DNA of 64,000 nucleotides from Lutjanus erythropterus (GCA_020091685.1 CM034611.1:12375909-12439908), one strand, 5' to 3'. Positions 33,696 to 44,810 are shown, numbered from the stretch's first letter. Translations and numbers: made by a program. The notes: generated by a model not told the origin, from the letters alone.

Positions 33696-34436
33696 CTTGT
33701 GAAATTTCCCCTTCTCTTACATCAACAGTATCAAAAATCCTAGTGATCTATAAAAATAATAAAAACATTGACCCAGAAGAATGTAATAAATCCCAAATAA
33801 TGGGCATGTTTTCAGTTCCCTTCTACTGATGTGACAGAATTAAAACTCTTCTGCTACAGAAAAAATACAAACCCCAGTGATTCAGAAAAATTACCTGAAA
33901 TTTCTAGAATATAAACCTCCAATGTAATAAATCAAGTTTGTAAATTCCCCTCCATCTGCTTTGACATAAAATCCCTCTCATCAATGAAAAAGTCTTGAGT
34001 GACCCAAAGAATTCTAGAAAAATCTACAATGTAGAACATCCTGAACAATGAGGGAGTTTGCAAATTCCCCTCTTTCTGTCTAGTTAAACAAATGTATTGC
34101 AGTGAATCCCAAATTCTTCTTTCTGATTTGAAAGAATCAAAACCCTTCTGATCCAGAAAAAAGTGGTCCAAAAATCTAGAAAACCCCTCAATGGCTTCCC
34201 CACAAAACCTGACTTGAAAAACCTAGAAAATGAATCTGCTATCCAATAAATCTAACGTTATGCAGCTGTTGCAAATTACCCTCATTCTGCTTTGACACAA
34301 AAAATCTCTTTCATCAAGGAAGAAAGCCCCAGTGACCCAGAAAAATCTGGAAAAATCTACAATGTACAACATCCTGAACAATGAGGGAGTTTGCAAATTC
34401 CCCTCTTCCTGTTTTGACAGCATCAAAAACCCCGCT
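33696..34436. repeat. Degenerate ~120-bp satellite array
   Basis: TTTGCAAATTCCCCTC recurs in diverged form at about 33702, 33813, 33942, 34062, 34272 and 34394 (spacings near 110-130 and 210). Units also carry GACCCAGAAAAATCT, AATCTACAATGTA and CATCCTGAACAATGAGGGAG. Two minus-strand frames contain the repeated words EGNLQTPSLFRM and YIVDFSR because they read through the repeat. Confidence 0.8.
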
Positions 34437-34980
34437 GACCCCCAGCCATCCCCATGGCGACAAGAACCACATGCAGCCCAGAAGCTGAGCTATTCGCACT
34501 AAACTAGCCTCACTCTGCCACAGCACAACCGTCACTGTACCGCCAGCGCTCCACACCGGCGAGCTCGGAGACATTTGCCCCACTGCAATTCAATTAGAGG
34601 CTGTAAACAAGTGACAAAGGCAAAGACAGACAGACGGGCGGCGGCGACTGAAAATTAATCAGTAGGGTGGTGGTGGGTAAGGAACTGTGCTGCCTGTCAG
34701 GGCTGCGAGGACTGACTGGCACTGCTGTAATCACTCATTTACAGTAGTGATCACCATAGTGCATTGTGGGTGACGGATGCCCACGCTGTAGAAGTGTACA
34801 ACCCACTATCTCCCTCATCCCCCCACCCCACCCCTCCCCAGCTCCACACACACACCTCCAGCAAAGAGTAGCAACCAGCGGAGAGAGGCAGATTGATCCC
34901 TGGATTCTGCGTAGCTACGGGCCTCCTTCCCTCATTAATTCTGCTGATTCCACCAGATGGGAAACAAAATATTAATTTTA
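34437..34980. other. Unique, GC-richer non-coding DNA
   Basis: Several CpGs and a C-rich tract at 34820-34840. No gene or repeat recognised. Confidence 0.45.
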
Positions 34981-35290
34981 TTCAGCCCTAGGCACGGGCT
35001 CTCTGTTAAGGTGTTCACTAAATCACCAGGGTTTCATCAGGATGCTCTGATATTGCAGCCTGGCTGTAAAATTGCCGGGCCGGTGGGTGGGACAAAGGTT
35101 CAAATTGTCATAAATGTAATTAATTGTATGGCAAGAATGATTAATTTATCAGAAATGGAGGAGCTGACGTGACTAGCCAAGATGCCTAGCCATGCCTTCA
35201 AAGTGGAAGAACATGCTCGTTTGAATTATGCAAATTAATTGACTCTTTCAATGTGGCATAAAATGCTAGTGCAACTACATTGCATGGTAC
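34981..35290. promoter_or_regulatory. Candidate conserved non-coding element with POU and homeodomain sites
   Basis: The octamer ATGCAAAT (35228-35235) is directly followed by TAATTGA, and AATGTAATTAATTG and ATGATTAATTTATC lie about 100 bp upstream. Repeat-free and mixed composition. A POU/homeodomain cluster suits a developmental enhancer; no function can be read from one sequence. Confidence 0.35.
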
Positions 35291-36136
35291 ATTAGTCTGT
35301 TCATCCAATAAAACTGCATTCTTTACAAGTGAATCCTTGACTCAGAGGGCTCTGGGATACAATTCATTTTCGGCACAGATGTGAGAGTCTGGCAGCATTT
35401 GGCAGAAGGTTTCAGGCGGAAAGTGAGGAGAGGACTGAAGGGGTGGGGGTGAGAGGGTGGAGGGCTTGGAGAGAGATGTACAGTGTGGATGTATATGTAT
35501 GAACATTTGCTGTTTGTCTGCTGACCCCACTGAGAGCTGCACTGGCATGAAACCCTTTGCATTCACGATGCAATCTTAGCTTCGGTGCGCTGCGCTTTCA
35601 GTTTTTCCCCCCGTCACCCCTTTTGTTTCAGAATGAGATGACAACTTAGTTTGTTGGTCACATCTAAAGAACCATGGATCATTGATTTCATTGCAATGTT
35701 GCAGCGCTGCCCTCCCACCCGCCGAGCCATAGTGGAAACTGGCAATGACAAGGCATGTGCTCAGATGCACAATACACATGCATGCACACACACAAACAAA
35801 CACACGCCTAATTATAAGCACCGCTTTGCCACAGTCAAACTCCAGTGAAGGATGATGATTTCCTAAAAGGCGCAGAATTACGGACAAATAGACAATATGA
35901 AGATTTTTCATTCCAAAATTAAGCAGCCACCGTACGAGAATGTGTCATTACATGCAAAAATAATCACCATCAGAAGCAAAACCTCATGTCAAAGATACGG
36001 CTCACACAGTAATTTATTCTAATCATTATTTCAGCCCTTCATATGGCTGAATATTTTCCTTCAACTGTCCAGAATTCTAATATCATGATTAACATTCAGT
36101 TCAGCATCCACTCCAATACCGTCCCTGCTTTTTAAT
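35291..36136. other. Unique non-coding DNA
   Basis: Frames at 35323-35566 and 35576-35911 (minus) unrecognised. CA-rich near 35785. No transposon seen. Confidence 0.45.
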
Positions 36137-37051
36137 TATGGCTGGGCGATATAGCTTATAAATAATATCTCAATATTTTTAAACTGCGCTACTGTTTACA
36201 ATGTATATCTCAATATACACATTTTCTGTAAAAATGTAGGTGCTTCCACAAAGTATTAAAGGAGGAATATTTGGTATATTTACTGTCCTAAATCATAAAA
36301 AGACCATGATATATTATAAGAGATTACAGAAACATGTTACATTACTGGCTTCTCTGACCACAGCACTACAAATTTCCATTCTAAGCTGGAACACCTGTTT
36401 TTAGCCGTTTCATGTTTTTTAGAGTGCCAAATTTTCACAGAATGAGTCACTGTTTATGAGCTGAAATAAACCATTATTAATTTTATTAATTCAGCAATAT
36501 GTTAATGGGGCCTGGCAGGCGGTCACTGAACTCCAACCCCAGAGTGTGTATTTTCAGAGTAGTGGGCTTTTGTTTTCACCATAACAGGCTAAGCTTTACA
36601 TCGACAGACAGCTGACCAACTTACAGTGGAGGACTCGTTGTTGCTTGTCATTGTCAAAATATAATGTTGTGCTTGTCTTGCGCTCCTGTTCAGTGTCTGT
36701 GCAGCCTGTAGGCTACCTGCCTGAGCTTTGAGTCTAAGGAGGCCTCGGCAGGGGGAAAACTGTAAACTATGTATTAAATTAAGATTCAACCTTTTTAAAA
36801 TTGCATTTATGGCTCCAATTTACTAATTGGACTGCAGTATTCATTTTTGAATGCTCTTCCATACTGCTCCTTTAACACAATGAGATTTTTGATAAATAAT
36901 CATCAGTAATGTGGATATAATGACTAAGTGGCTCATGGTGGCTAAATAATAGAACAGCTAGAACACTATTAAGTTTACAAAATAACAATATCCAAAATCT
37001 AAAACGATATATCACGATATCTGCACAACACTGATGTATTGCCCAGCCCTA
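36137..37051 (+). mobile_element. GGCTGGGCGATAT-family hAT-type element split by a MITE
   Basis: Left end TATGGCTGGGCGATATAGC; right end GATGTATTGCCCAGCCCTA, its inverted complement. The internal words GATTTTTGATAAATAATCATC and GTGGATATAATGACTAAGTGG are typical of this common teleost family. A TTAA-MITE (36256-36875) interrupts it. Further family fragments are at 37371, 53826, 59890, 63411 and 63835. Confidence 0.85.
36256..36875 (+). mobile_element. TTAA-MITE family copy 3, full length (620 bp), nested
   Basis: TTAAAGGAGGAATATTTGG at the left and CATACTGCTCCTTTAA at the right give inverted ends AGGAG(G/C)A(A/G)TAT with TTAA at both junctions. Inside: AGAGTGTGTATTTTCAGAG, GTGGGCTTTTGTTTTC and CTTGCGCTCCTG, shared with copies at 14.9, 21.5 and 42.8 kb. 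Host sequence resumes directly with CACAATGAGATTTTTG. Confidence 0.85.
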
Positions 37052-37089
37052 CCGTAAATTCTCAAATAGTGCAAACATGCAAAGATCTC

Positions 37090-37345
37090 ATAGAATATGA
37101 TGCATCGCTGTAGATTAAACTACCCAACAGTTTATAAAGATGTAAAAATTAGCTCAACTTTAAACATCTACAGCAGTAAAATTCAAAATACTCATTAATG
37201 CAGCAGTAAAATTAATCTAAAACATCACACAGTACAACACTGAAAGGGACCATTTTACTGCAGTATTACTTTTTTAAGTTCATTTTGCTATTATAGAGGT
37301 TTAGAATGCAGAATATTTAGTTGTAGTGGAGTTAACCAAACACCT
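37090..37345 (+). mobile_element. Internal fragment of the CAGTGG...CCACCACTG family
   Basis: TGTAGATTAAACTACCCAAC, AAAATTAGCTCAACTTTAAAC and CATTAATGCAGCAGTAA, in order, match the middle of a common fish hAT-type family, of which a near-complete copy appears at 59406-60454. Both ends missing. Confidence 0.6.
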
Positions 37346-37370
37346 TGATATCTATATTGCAGTAATAAGT

Positions 37371-37550
37371 AGGGATGACTATCAGTGCTTTCAAAAGATA
37401 TTAACACAAAGAGATGTTTGATAAATAATAATCAGTAATGTGGATATAATGTAGTAATGCAGCCTTTAAAACCACGAAAAGATGACACTCATGCCATATC
37501 ACAATATGATGTCATCACAAATCGGAGATGAGGCTCATATCACAGTATCC
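37371..37550 (+). mobile_element. Fragment of the GGCTGGGCGATAT family
   Basis: AGTGCTTTCAAAAGATATTA, TTTGATAAATAATAATCAG, TGTAGTAATGCAGCCTTTAA and CATGCCATATCACAATATG match the family order, with an internal deletion relative to 53826-54051. Confidence 0.7.
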
Positions 37551-38330
37551 ACGTAATATTAGTGTACTGATAGTTTTGTGCAGCAACTTATCTGAGGCTA
37601 TACACCTTCCTTTCTGCCCCATTATGAAATCAAATGACACTACACTCCCTGTTCACTTTGCAGCAGTGGGGAGGAGCACTACTTTGCCACCTAATGAAAG
37701 CCCAGCATACCACTCTTACACCACTGCCCTCCACCTCCCACTCCCCCCCTCCACCTCTCCTTCCTCTCCTCTCCGAAGCCACCTCCTCACCGCTGCAGCC
37801 GCTCTCCCCACCCCCACTTTGATATACATGTGTCAAGGCAAAGTGACAAATAGCACATATTAATTAGGCACTAGGCCGGGCGAGATTGCTGTTATTAACG
37901 GTGGAAAGGGGTAAGGTTGGATTTAATTGCCTGTGACATCAAAGTCAAGTGACTGGTATTTCAAGCATCATTTAAAATGTTTGATATTGAGGCCATTGTA
38001 CTCACATAAAAAAACATCTAAAAATATAAAGGAGACTGATGGGGAGGAAAATACCTACATGCTTTTGCTGCAGCTATCTGGAAGCTAATAACATCTCTCC
38101 TCTGATAAATTGACTAGATCCTGATGGAAAGTACATTGTGGTGGTTGCCCCTGACTGACTATCGCTCCCTCTCTCCGATTTGCCATGTACCTTCACGTAT
38201 TTCATTCCCTTTTTATATCACTTGTATGCTGGGAAAGAAAAAAAAAATCATTTCAATACCAAGTACAGACGTGGAGGGAGTAAATTTGCTTGGAAAGCAA
38301 ATGTAACATTGTTTTTATTACAGAGTGTGC
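37551..38330. other. Unique non-coding DNA, C-rich tract, possible CNE
   Basis: Pyrimidine/C-rich tract at 37710-37820. From about 37820 to 38120 the sequence is repeat-free with CATATTAATTAGGCAC and ATTTAATTGCC homeodomain-type words, and may be conserved. No gene. Confidence 0.4.
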
Positions 38331-40105
38331 CTGCTAAAAGATAAATGAGAAAAGCCAAATGGATAAAGCTATTGTTCTTGTGTTATTACTTTGTGATAGT
38401 GTGTGAATGCTAAATAATAGGAGATCTGAGGATGAAAACAAGACTAAGCTTGAGCGTGAAAATGTATTAAATGTCTTGGGGCGTTACATGCTGAACAGAT
38501 GCCACTGCATTTACAGTGTTGTGTAAATAAAATGAAGCGTTTAACAGGCCAAAAACACAGATATAACACTTACTTAAATTTTCCATGTTGAAAAAAAGAC
38601 TGCTCTAATCGTCTGTGTGTAGTGACGACTGATTATTTGGGGCCCCTATCAGATTGTAGACGGTGCTTTTAGCTGTTAACTGTTGCCATGGCAATGCCGT
38701 TCTCCTGTTGGGCGTTCTGCTAACCCTGAAATTAGTGCAGAGGTGTGGCGCCACCCCAAACTGCGCTCCACTCCTTTGCTGAGCGTGCCCCTGATTCGCT
38801 GTCCACAACGACCCAAGAACCTGTTGAAAAGATAAGCTCCTGATGCTCCCCTGGAAGCAGTCGCCGGCTAGACGCCCCGGCACTCCGAAGCAAGGCAGGT
38901 GAAAGTGATAAACAGCAGATATACTCTAATAGTCAGAGCCATAACCTTCGGCCACTATAGTCTTTTTAAAGGTTTTAGAGCTTTTCTTGGATATGGGACA
39001 GTTCTCGATGTTTCTAACATCTGCATGTCGCAGTTATTCCACTTTTACCACCAGGCATGGGCTGTCTGAAACAAGCCCCAATGGGGTCCCTACAGCAGTC
39101 CATTCAGACCAGTGCTGTCACGCTCCTGTCTACATTAATCTGAGGCCCTGCTCAGTGGAGGCCTTATAAAAGCTCAACACCGGTCATTACAGGACGTGGT
39201 GGCCATGTCGAAAGCTCCACTTCCTCTTTATCTCGTCCCACTCTGGTCTCTCATTTAGCAAGGCGCAGCAACTTTTTGTGGCAATGACTTCATCCTTCTT
39301 CATTTTAATGGCCCGTTAATGCTAACATCGTCAGTACCTCCGCTCTGCATGGAAATAACCAAAGCCAGTAGATAGAGTGCCATTTCTCGGCACTTGTGCA
39401 CGCAATAAGACACACCAGGTGCGCTCAGTCTCAAATTAGCCGATCAACAGGGAGGCAAAACTGGCATCCTGATGATCCCAGGCACCAGCATGGCACATCA
39501 TTTAGAAAATGGCCTATTATTTTTGTGCAAGCATTAAAAATAATTTACTGTCTTTAAAGTCTTTGATTTCCCCAAAGACATGACAAAATGTACAACAACT
39601 TGACATAGGGTTTATTGTGTTGCAAAAAAAACAAACTGGAGAGGAAACTTAAAAACACCTACTAGTTATGCAGCTTTTAAAATGTGAATTTAATACTGCA
39701 TGTGGTGTTAGATAAGTTTTCAATGGGTGTAATCTACATTAGTGTCAAAATAGTGCATGTTTTAATTTGGATGATACACAATAAAATCTTGTTTTTAAAA
39801 GAATCATACACTTACACAGAGATCTGCTACTTTCCACTTGCTTTTTTATCAGTCTCTCTTTATCTTTCCTTTTCTTTTCTTCACCTGCTGTTACAATGCA
39901 GGTATTGCATCATCACACATGGCCAAATCACAATGCATGCAGGACATACTATGCAGGATCCACATTATTAATATACTGTTTTGATCCTCTTGACCATGGC
40001 ATTACTACGTACTCCAGGGGCACCACACAGTGAACCAGTGTGTGAACATGGGAAGTTCTACAGTGTATTCTAAGAATACACACAAGACAATATATAAAAT
40101 ATTTA
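38331..40105. other. Unique non-coding DNA
   Basis: GC-richer stretch at 38690-38900; possible conserved block at 39290-39560 (AATGGCCCGTTAATGC, AAATTAGCCGATC). Frames at 38605-38883 (minus) and 39684-39971 (plus) are unrecognised. Confidence 0.45.
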
Positions 40106-40989
40106 GGCGGGGTCGTACCACCAAGGATGAATTTTTTTAAATCATGGTTTAATTTTAAATTAATTCTTTTTTTTTTTTAAACTAGTTTAAAATGATAAAA
40201 GATAAAACCTCTCTTTAAACCTCGGTTTAGTTTTTACTCCAAATCTAGATTCAATTTAATTCTGCTGCACCAAAATTTTAAACTCCTGTTTAAATTGCAA
40301 TCCAGTATTAATTGTAAATTTACTCTTTAGGACTTTTAACTTTTGAAATGGCTTCCTTTCAAGGTGGATTAAGAGAAATAATCAAGTTGCTCTATTAATT
40401 TAGTTTTTCTCAAAGGAGGAGAAATAAGGGCTTCTCTGCTGAGCCATCATGACTAGCCTAACTAGCCTAACTATTTTTTTTAGCTAGCTAGCAAACTATG
40501 TAAGGTTAACTTCTGGCTAACATTTGCTAGCAAACACTGTAAAGCTTTGTTAACTTTTAAACTAACATTAGCAAACAAACAATGTAACATTTTGTCAACT
40601 TTATAGCTAGCTTTCCAAGCAATGTATTGTTTTGTTGACTTTTTAGCTAGCTACCAAAAAAATTAACCTTTCTGTAAACTTTTTAGCTAGCTAGCAATAA
40701 CAATGTAATGTTTTGTTAAGAAATACAGAGCAGCCAAAATTTACCCCCACTCATTTTTACTTACTAGGTCCCAGCAGCACTTGAATTATTATTATTTTTT
40801 AATTTGAGTAAGCAATTATCTCCGTATTGATTAAGATCAATTTAATTTCAGTTTAAATCAGTAAACTTGGATGTTCTAAACTGAGATTAGTTTTTAATTG
40901 TGCAACAAATCTCTGCATAATTTTAAATATGGATAAACTTTGATTGGAACTAATCTGAGATTAAATTAGTCTTTGTTGGTGCAACCCAG
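40106..40989. mobile_element. GGGTTGCACC-ended MITE, copy 2 (~884 bp)
   Basis: Left end GGCGGGGTCGTACCACCAAGG; right end AGTCTTTGTTGGTGCAACCC is close to the inverted complement of copy 1's left end. Abundant TTTAAAC/AATTAA words as in 16634-17108. GACTTTTAACTTTTGAAATGG is shared nearly exactly with copy 1. Longer than copy 1 mainly because of its internal minisatellite. Confidence 0.75.
40472..40720. repeat. Minisatellite with GCTAGCTAGC core, about six units
   Basis: Unit about 40 bp: TTTTGTTAACTTTTTAGCTAG then CTAGCAAACAATGTAATG. Copy 1 of the same transposon has about two units in the same place, so the array changed in number after transposition. TAGCTAGCTA is self-complementary. Confidence 0.85.
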
Positions 40990-41460
40990 TATTATAGTTT
41001 AAAATCTGTAGCAAATATAATTAAATATTTATGTGTTTGACGCCTGTCAAGTTTGCATCATCATCTCTTGTCACAGGTTTGCATCCTGTTCATGCAATGA
41101 TAAGTTGGATCATCTGCTGACAAAGAGACACATAAAGAGACAGTGAGAGAGGCTAGTTAGCCACAGTGCAGTCAGGGGCCACTTGGTGAGGTGAAAAGGG
41201 GAAATACATATTGATAAGATGTGGTGGTAGGCCCCTGTAGTCCCTTTCCCAAGACAGGCCACAGACTGGAATTATAATGAGTCGGATTAACACCCCCTAC
41301 CACGGCTGTTTCTAACCCCTCAGCCCCCCTACCCACCCCTCAACGCACGCACGCACATACGCACGCACACACATTTGTTCCCCACAAGCACTTCTACTCT
41401 AGGATCTGCCCTGCACGAAGGACAGGAAGCCAAGTGCCAGCGAGGAACATACTGACATTA
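40990..41460. other. Unique DNA with a CACG-rich stretch
   Basis: CA/CG tetranucleotide-like tract at 41343-41371. No gene or transposon recognised. Confidence 0.5.
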
Positions 41461-41790
41461 ATTAACAACATCTGACACAGATGCCACGCTTGTACTCGCT
41501 CAAGAGGTGGTCCAGCACATTATTTCATTTTGCTTATTTCCTTTCATTTTTTTCCTCCCCTTTTTCTCTCCTTGCCTGATTCACTTCTTAATCTCCTTGA
41601 CACGCTGTCCTCTCTTTGCGTTAGGAATGCAAGGTTTGAACTGGCTTTGAATACAATTAACTTTCTACTTGTCAGGCACTTTTGTTTAATTTTGAATAAC
41701 CCTTTGCTCATAATAAGGAAGCCATCAAATCTCATTGCAGAGATACATGCGGCGATATTCATCGACATTCACACCTTGCTTTGCTCTAAT
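41461..41790. promoter_or_regulatory. Candidate conserved non-coding element
   Basis: Repeat-free block with TTGAATACAATTAAC, TTTGTTTAATTTTGAATAACC and GCTCATAATAAGG. Plus strand is open for 155 codons (41530-41997), unusually long here, but the predicted protein is leucine/proline-rich and unrecognised. I favour non-coding. Confidence 0.3.
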
Positions 41791-42692
41791 CTGTTTGCTC
41801 TCCCTGATACCCCAAATATTGTGACACCAGACACAACACCGAGGCCCCCAGTATGTATTGCGGGCCCGTTGCTCTGTGCACCACCCAGAAGCACGCTCAC
41901 AAAGACGAGCCATTTCACAACACCGCTCAGGAGGCAAAGGTCAAGCTCTCAATCAAAGGTAGAGGAAAGAAAAGGCCGTCAGACATTTGGTAATTAGCTG
42001 GAGTTTCGACTGCGCTGGAGTTGCACCGTGCCAACACGAAGAGTGCAAGTGACACATATGCTCAGTCCCGTATATCTGCACCACTAATCAGTCGACCTCA
42101 AGCTAAAATAGATGTGTGACTTGCCAACTTGTCTGCAGACGTGTTGATAAGTGGCACATATGTCAAGCCATTATTTGTGATGCAACTCTGAGGGAGAGAG
42201 CGCGCCAAGTGCTGCAGCCGTATACTGTACACGAACAAAGAGCAGAGGTGAGGATGGGTAATAATCCCTTGCTGTCTTGAGGGACCATTCACCCATCAGG
42301 GGCCCCTGCGTGCGTTCCCGGTGAAGCTCTGAAGAGATGTGGCATTTTCTAAACTGGCCAGACACTTTCTGCCTCCTCTGCTGTTTCTCTTTGGTGGCAA
42401 AGAGTGACCTGGACTCCCTCCTGACCTGCCTCCAGTAATGACCGTCGTACATCATGTCTTAAGTGCTGCAGCCCTCGTCGGCTGATGTCGCCGGCCTGTC
42501 CAGCGCTCATTTCCATGTGACCCACCGAGTCCTGGACCGGGGCCACGGCAGGGAAATTAAAAATGCATCATGTGATTCATCTTCTGAACGACTCCCAGCA
42601 CATAAGGGACCTGACCACTGGGGATAAGTCATCACAAAGGACCTTGATGGCTATCCTGGCTGCTCCAAGTTGTCAGCCAGTGATGCTGAGAC
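41791..42692. other. Unique non-coding DNA
   Basis: Moderately GC-rich around 42290-42560. Minus-strand frames at 42171-42455 and 42349-42546 unrecognised. No transposon seen until 42693. Confidence 0.45.
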
Positions 42693-42784
42693 CAGGGCTC
42701 GAAGTAATGAATTACAACTACTCAACTACTTTTGGATACTTGTACGTTTAGAGTATTTTTTCCAGTCTGAAATTTTACTTGCAC

Positions 42785-43413
42785 TTAAAGGAGAAATATG
42801 TGATATATTTACTAGAATAAATCATAAACTTACCATGATATACCATCAGAGATTATGGAAAAATGCCAAGTTGAAATACTCACTCCTCTGACAAAAACGC
42901 TACAGCCACAGTGTCCTTTGAAAGTTTTATTCTGGTACTTCCAGAATAGATCACCGAATGAACTGAATGTCCACTGAATAAGTTACTGTCTGTTTATGAA
43001 TGGTAAGACATTAATAATCTTTCAGAAAGTATGGATGATTATGTAATGTTGAAACTGAGCAAAATGTAGTAAAGCAGGCGGTCACTGAACACCAACTCCA
43101 GAGTGTGTATTTTCAGAGCAGTGGGCTTTTGTTCTCAGGATAAGGTTTTGGAGCCCCCTGTGGAAAAAAGCGGTAGCAGTAGCAAAATAAAAGTTTCCTC
43201 CTGCTTCATTTTAACTGACTAACCTACCGCTCACTGTGACTTTGCCTGGAAAAATGTAAACAGGCTGATTTCATCTGATTTGGCAGGCATTAAGAGTAAC
43301 TACACAGAAATAACCAATCATGGTCTCATTTGCTTATGTAGGTCATATAAAGTCATCAGTAATAAACTAGGAATGTTTCATAACCAGTTAAAAACTCCAT
43401 GTAGTAGCTTTAA
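42785..43413 (+). mobile_element. TTAA-flanked MITE nested in the hAT element (family copy 4, chimeric)
   Basis: TTAA at both junctions; left end AGGAGAAATATGTGA, right end TCCATGTAGTAGCTTTAA. The first ~350 bp match the 36.3-kb copy (CAGGCGGTCACTGAAC, AGAGTGTGTATTTTCAG, GTGGGCTTTTGTTCTC). After about 43142 it changes to another repeat (GGTTTTGGAGCCCCCTGTGG). Removing the insert leaves ACTTGCAC-TTAA-GTACTGAG, in keeping with the host's GTACTTAAGTAC words. Confidence 0.8.
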
Positions 43414-43554
43414 GTACTGAGTCCTGCAATTTGGATTAACATCTAAACGTCTCATGTGCATCTGTCCTATCACAAACAGGCCACTGAAAACAACTGATAT
43501 ACAGACAAATACAAACAAAAATGCTGCAGCAGGCACAGGTTGAGTTGATTTTCT

Positions 43555-44000
43555 TTATGATACCAGTACTAAAATGTTACTTTTAAAATAGTACTGGTGC
43601 CTGAACTGATACTTGTCGATGGCACTAAACATATTTTTCCATTGCTAAGGCAAATTTGGACTTTAGGAACTGAGTAATATCTCAGTTTTAACAGTTTTAA
43701 GTTTACTTGGATATATAAATAAATTCTAGACACTTACATTTACATAACTGTTTAACATAATAAATAAAATCGAACTGAACTTCACTAATTTAACGGTTAC
43801 AGTGAAGCATGTTTGGTGATGTGTCTGTAACATCCACACCAGAGGACAGCTGTTTCAATCGACAGCTCAGGCGTGTGGCACCAGTCTGAGGCTCTGTGAT
43901 CTGTGTTTGGTCCAGTAGCTGTTGGTCACACAGGAACCGGTTTCATATTGGCAACAAGTTTCGGGAACCAACCGAAGGCACAGGGGAAGAGGTGAGCGTC
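43555..44000. mobile_element. GGTACCGG-type transposon fragment nested in the hAT element
   Basis: ACCAGTACTAAAATGTTAC...AGTACTGGTGCCTGAACTG...GGAACCGGTTTC...GGGAACCAACCG resembles a fish element family with GGTACCGG-rich ends. Boundaries approximate. Confidence 0.45.
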
Positions 44001-44195
44001 ATCACTGACCAGAACAGTGCAGGAGGTGGGAGTTATTTAGACTAAAGATTTGAAGAAACAGAAACCCCTTCAACTGAATGCCTGTGATTGATAATGCATC
44101 AAACATCAAGAATTACAAAGTATTTTTTAAACACCAGTAATTTTACTTGTACTTGAGTACAGATTTTCGGTACTCTTTCCACCACTGGCTGAGAC

Positions 44196-44810
44196 TTTGT
44201 TATCATTTGTTCAACAAGCAAACAATTTTATTTTTGTCAAACTAGACACGTGAGCACAAGGTCTGCAATTCAGATAATGATCATTAGTGACCAAAGATGG
44301 TTTTTATTTTATTAATAATCAGCTTCCAGACAACATGTAAGAACAGCTTTGAATTTCACTCATCGGTGATCAATAATATCATATTTGCTGACATGTTGAC
44401 AGTTTTAATTTCTCCTGAGCTGGAGGATAAAACACCTGTCAATATTACCAGAAAGTCCACAACCCACAAGCTGAAGGGGTGGGGCTGCTCAAACGTTATG
44501 CTGCCGCCACCTGCTGGTAAGCAGCTTTTGAAGCCTTCTCCCCCTCCCCTCTTCTGCCATTCAAACTCACCAACCCCCCAAAGTAACCAACAGTAAAATC
44601 TCTCCTCTCTCCTGCCTCCAGCTTCACTTCACTCCACAGCCTTTTTTTCTCTCTCTCTCTCTCTCACTCTTTTTTTTTAACAAATCCCAAAGCTGGAGAA
44701 GTGTTTATTTTTTAGCCTGTAAAAAATATTTCCTTTCACCTTTTAAAAATGTGTCCACATTATTTGAGTAGAAATATGAGCCTATGTAATTCTATCATGC
44801 ACAGAGATGG
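44196..44810. other. Unique DNA with a (CT)n tract
   Basis: (CT)9 at 44648-44665 and neighbouring T runs. CCGCCACCTGCTGG near 44504. The frame at 44297-44596 is unrecognised. Confidence 0.5.

Larger units (their letters stand above)
42693..44187. mobile_element. Composite hAT-type element with perfect 8-bp target duplication
   Basis: Starts CAGGGCTCGAAGTAATGAA and ends GTACTCTTTCCACCACTG. The octamer GCTGAGAC is present unchanged on both sides (42685-42692 and 44188-44195), a textbook hAT-length target duplication. The ends carry GTACTTGAGTAC words of the fish CAGTGGTGGAAAGTAAC type. Much of the inside comes from other elements: a TTAA-flanked MITE (42785-43413) and a segment with CCAGTACTAAAATGTTAC and GGAACCGGTTTC words (about 43555-44000). 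No transposase. Confidence 0.9.

Noticed and set aside
33932-34426. Minus-strand frames with repeated EGNLQTPSLFRM words, like a repeat-domain protein
   Set aside because: The repetition comes from the ~120-bp satellite, frames are broken between units, and no other coding sign is present.
41530-41997. 155-codon plus-strand frame
   Set aside because: Leucine/proline-rich with no family resemblance; the block looks more like conserved non-coding DNA. Kept only as part of a candidate CNE.
42693-44187. LTR retrotransposon (because of direct flanking repeats and internal patches)
   Set aside because: The direct repeat is only 8 bp, there are no long terminal repeats, and the ends match a hAT-type family.
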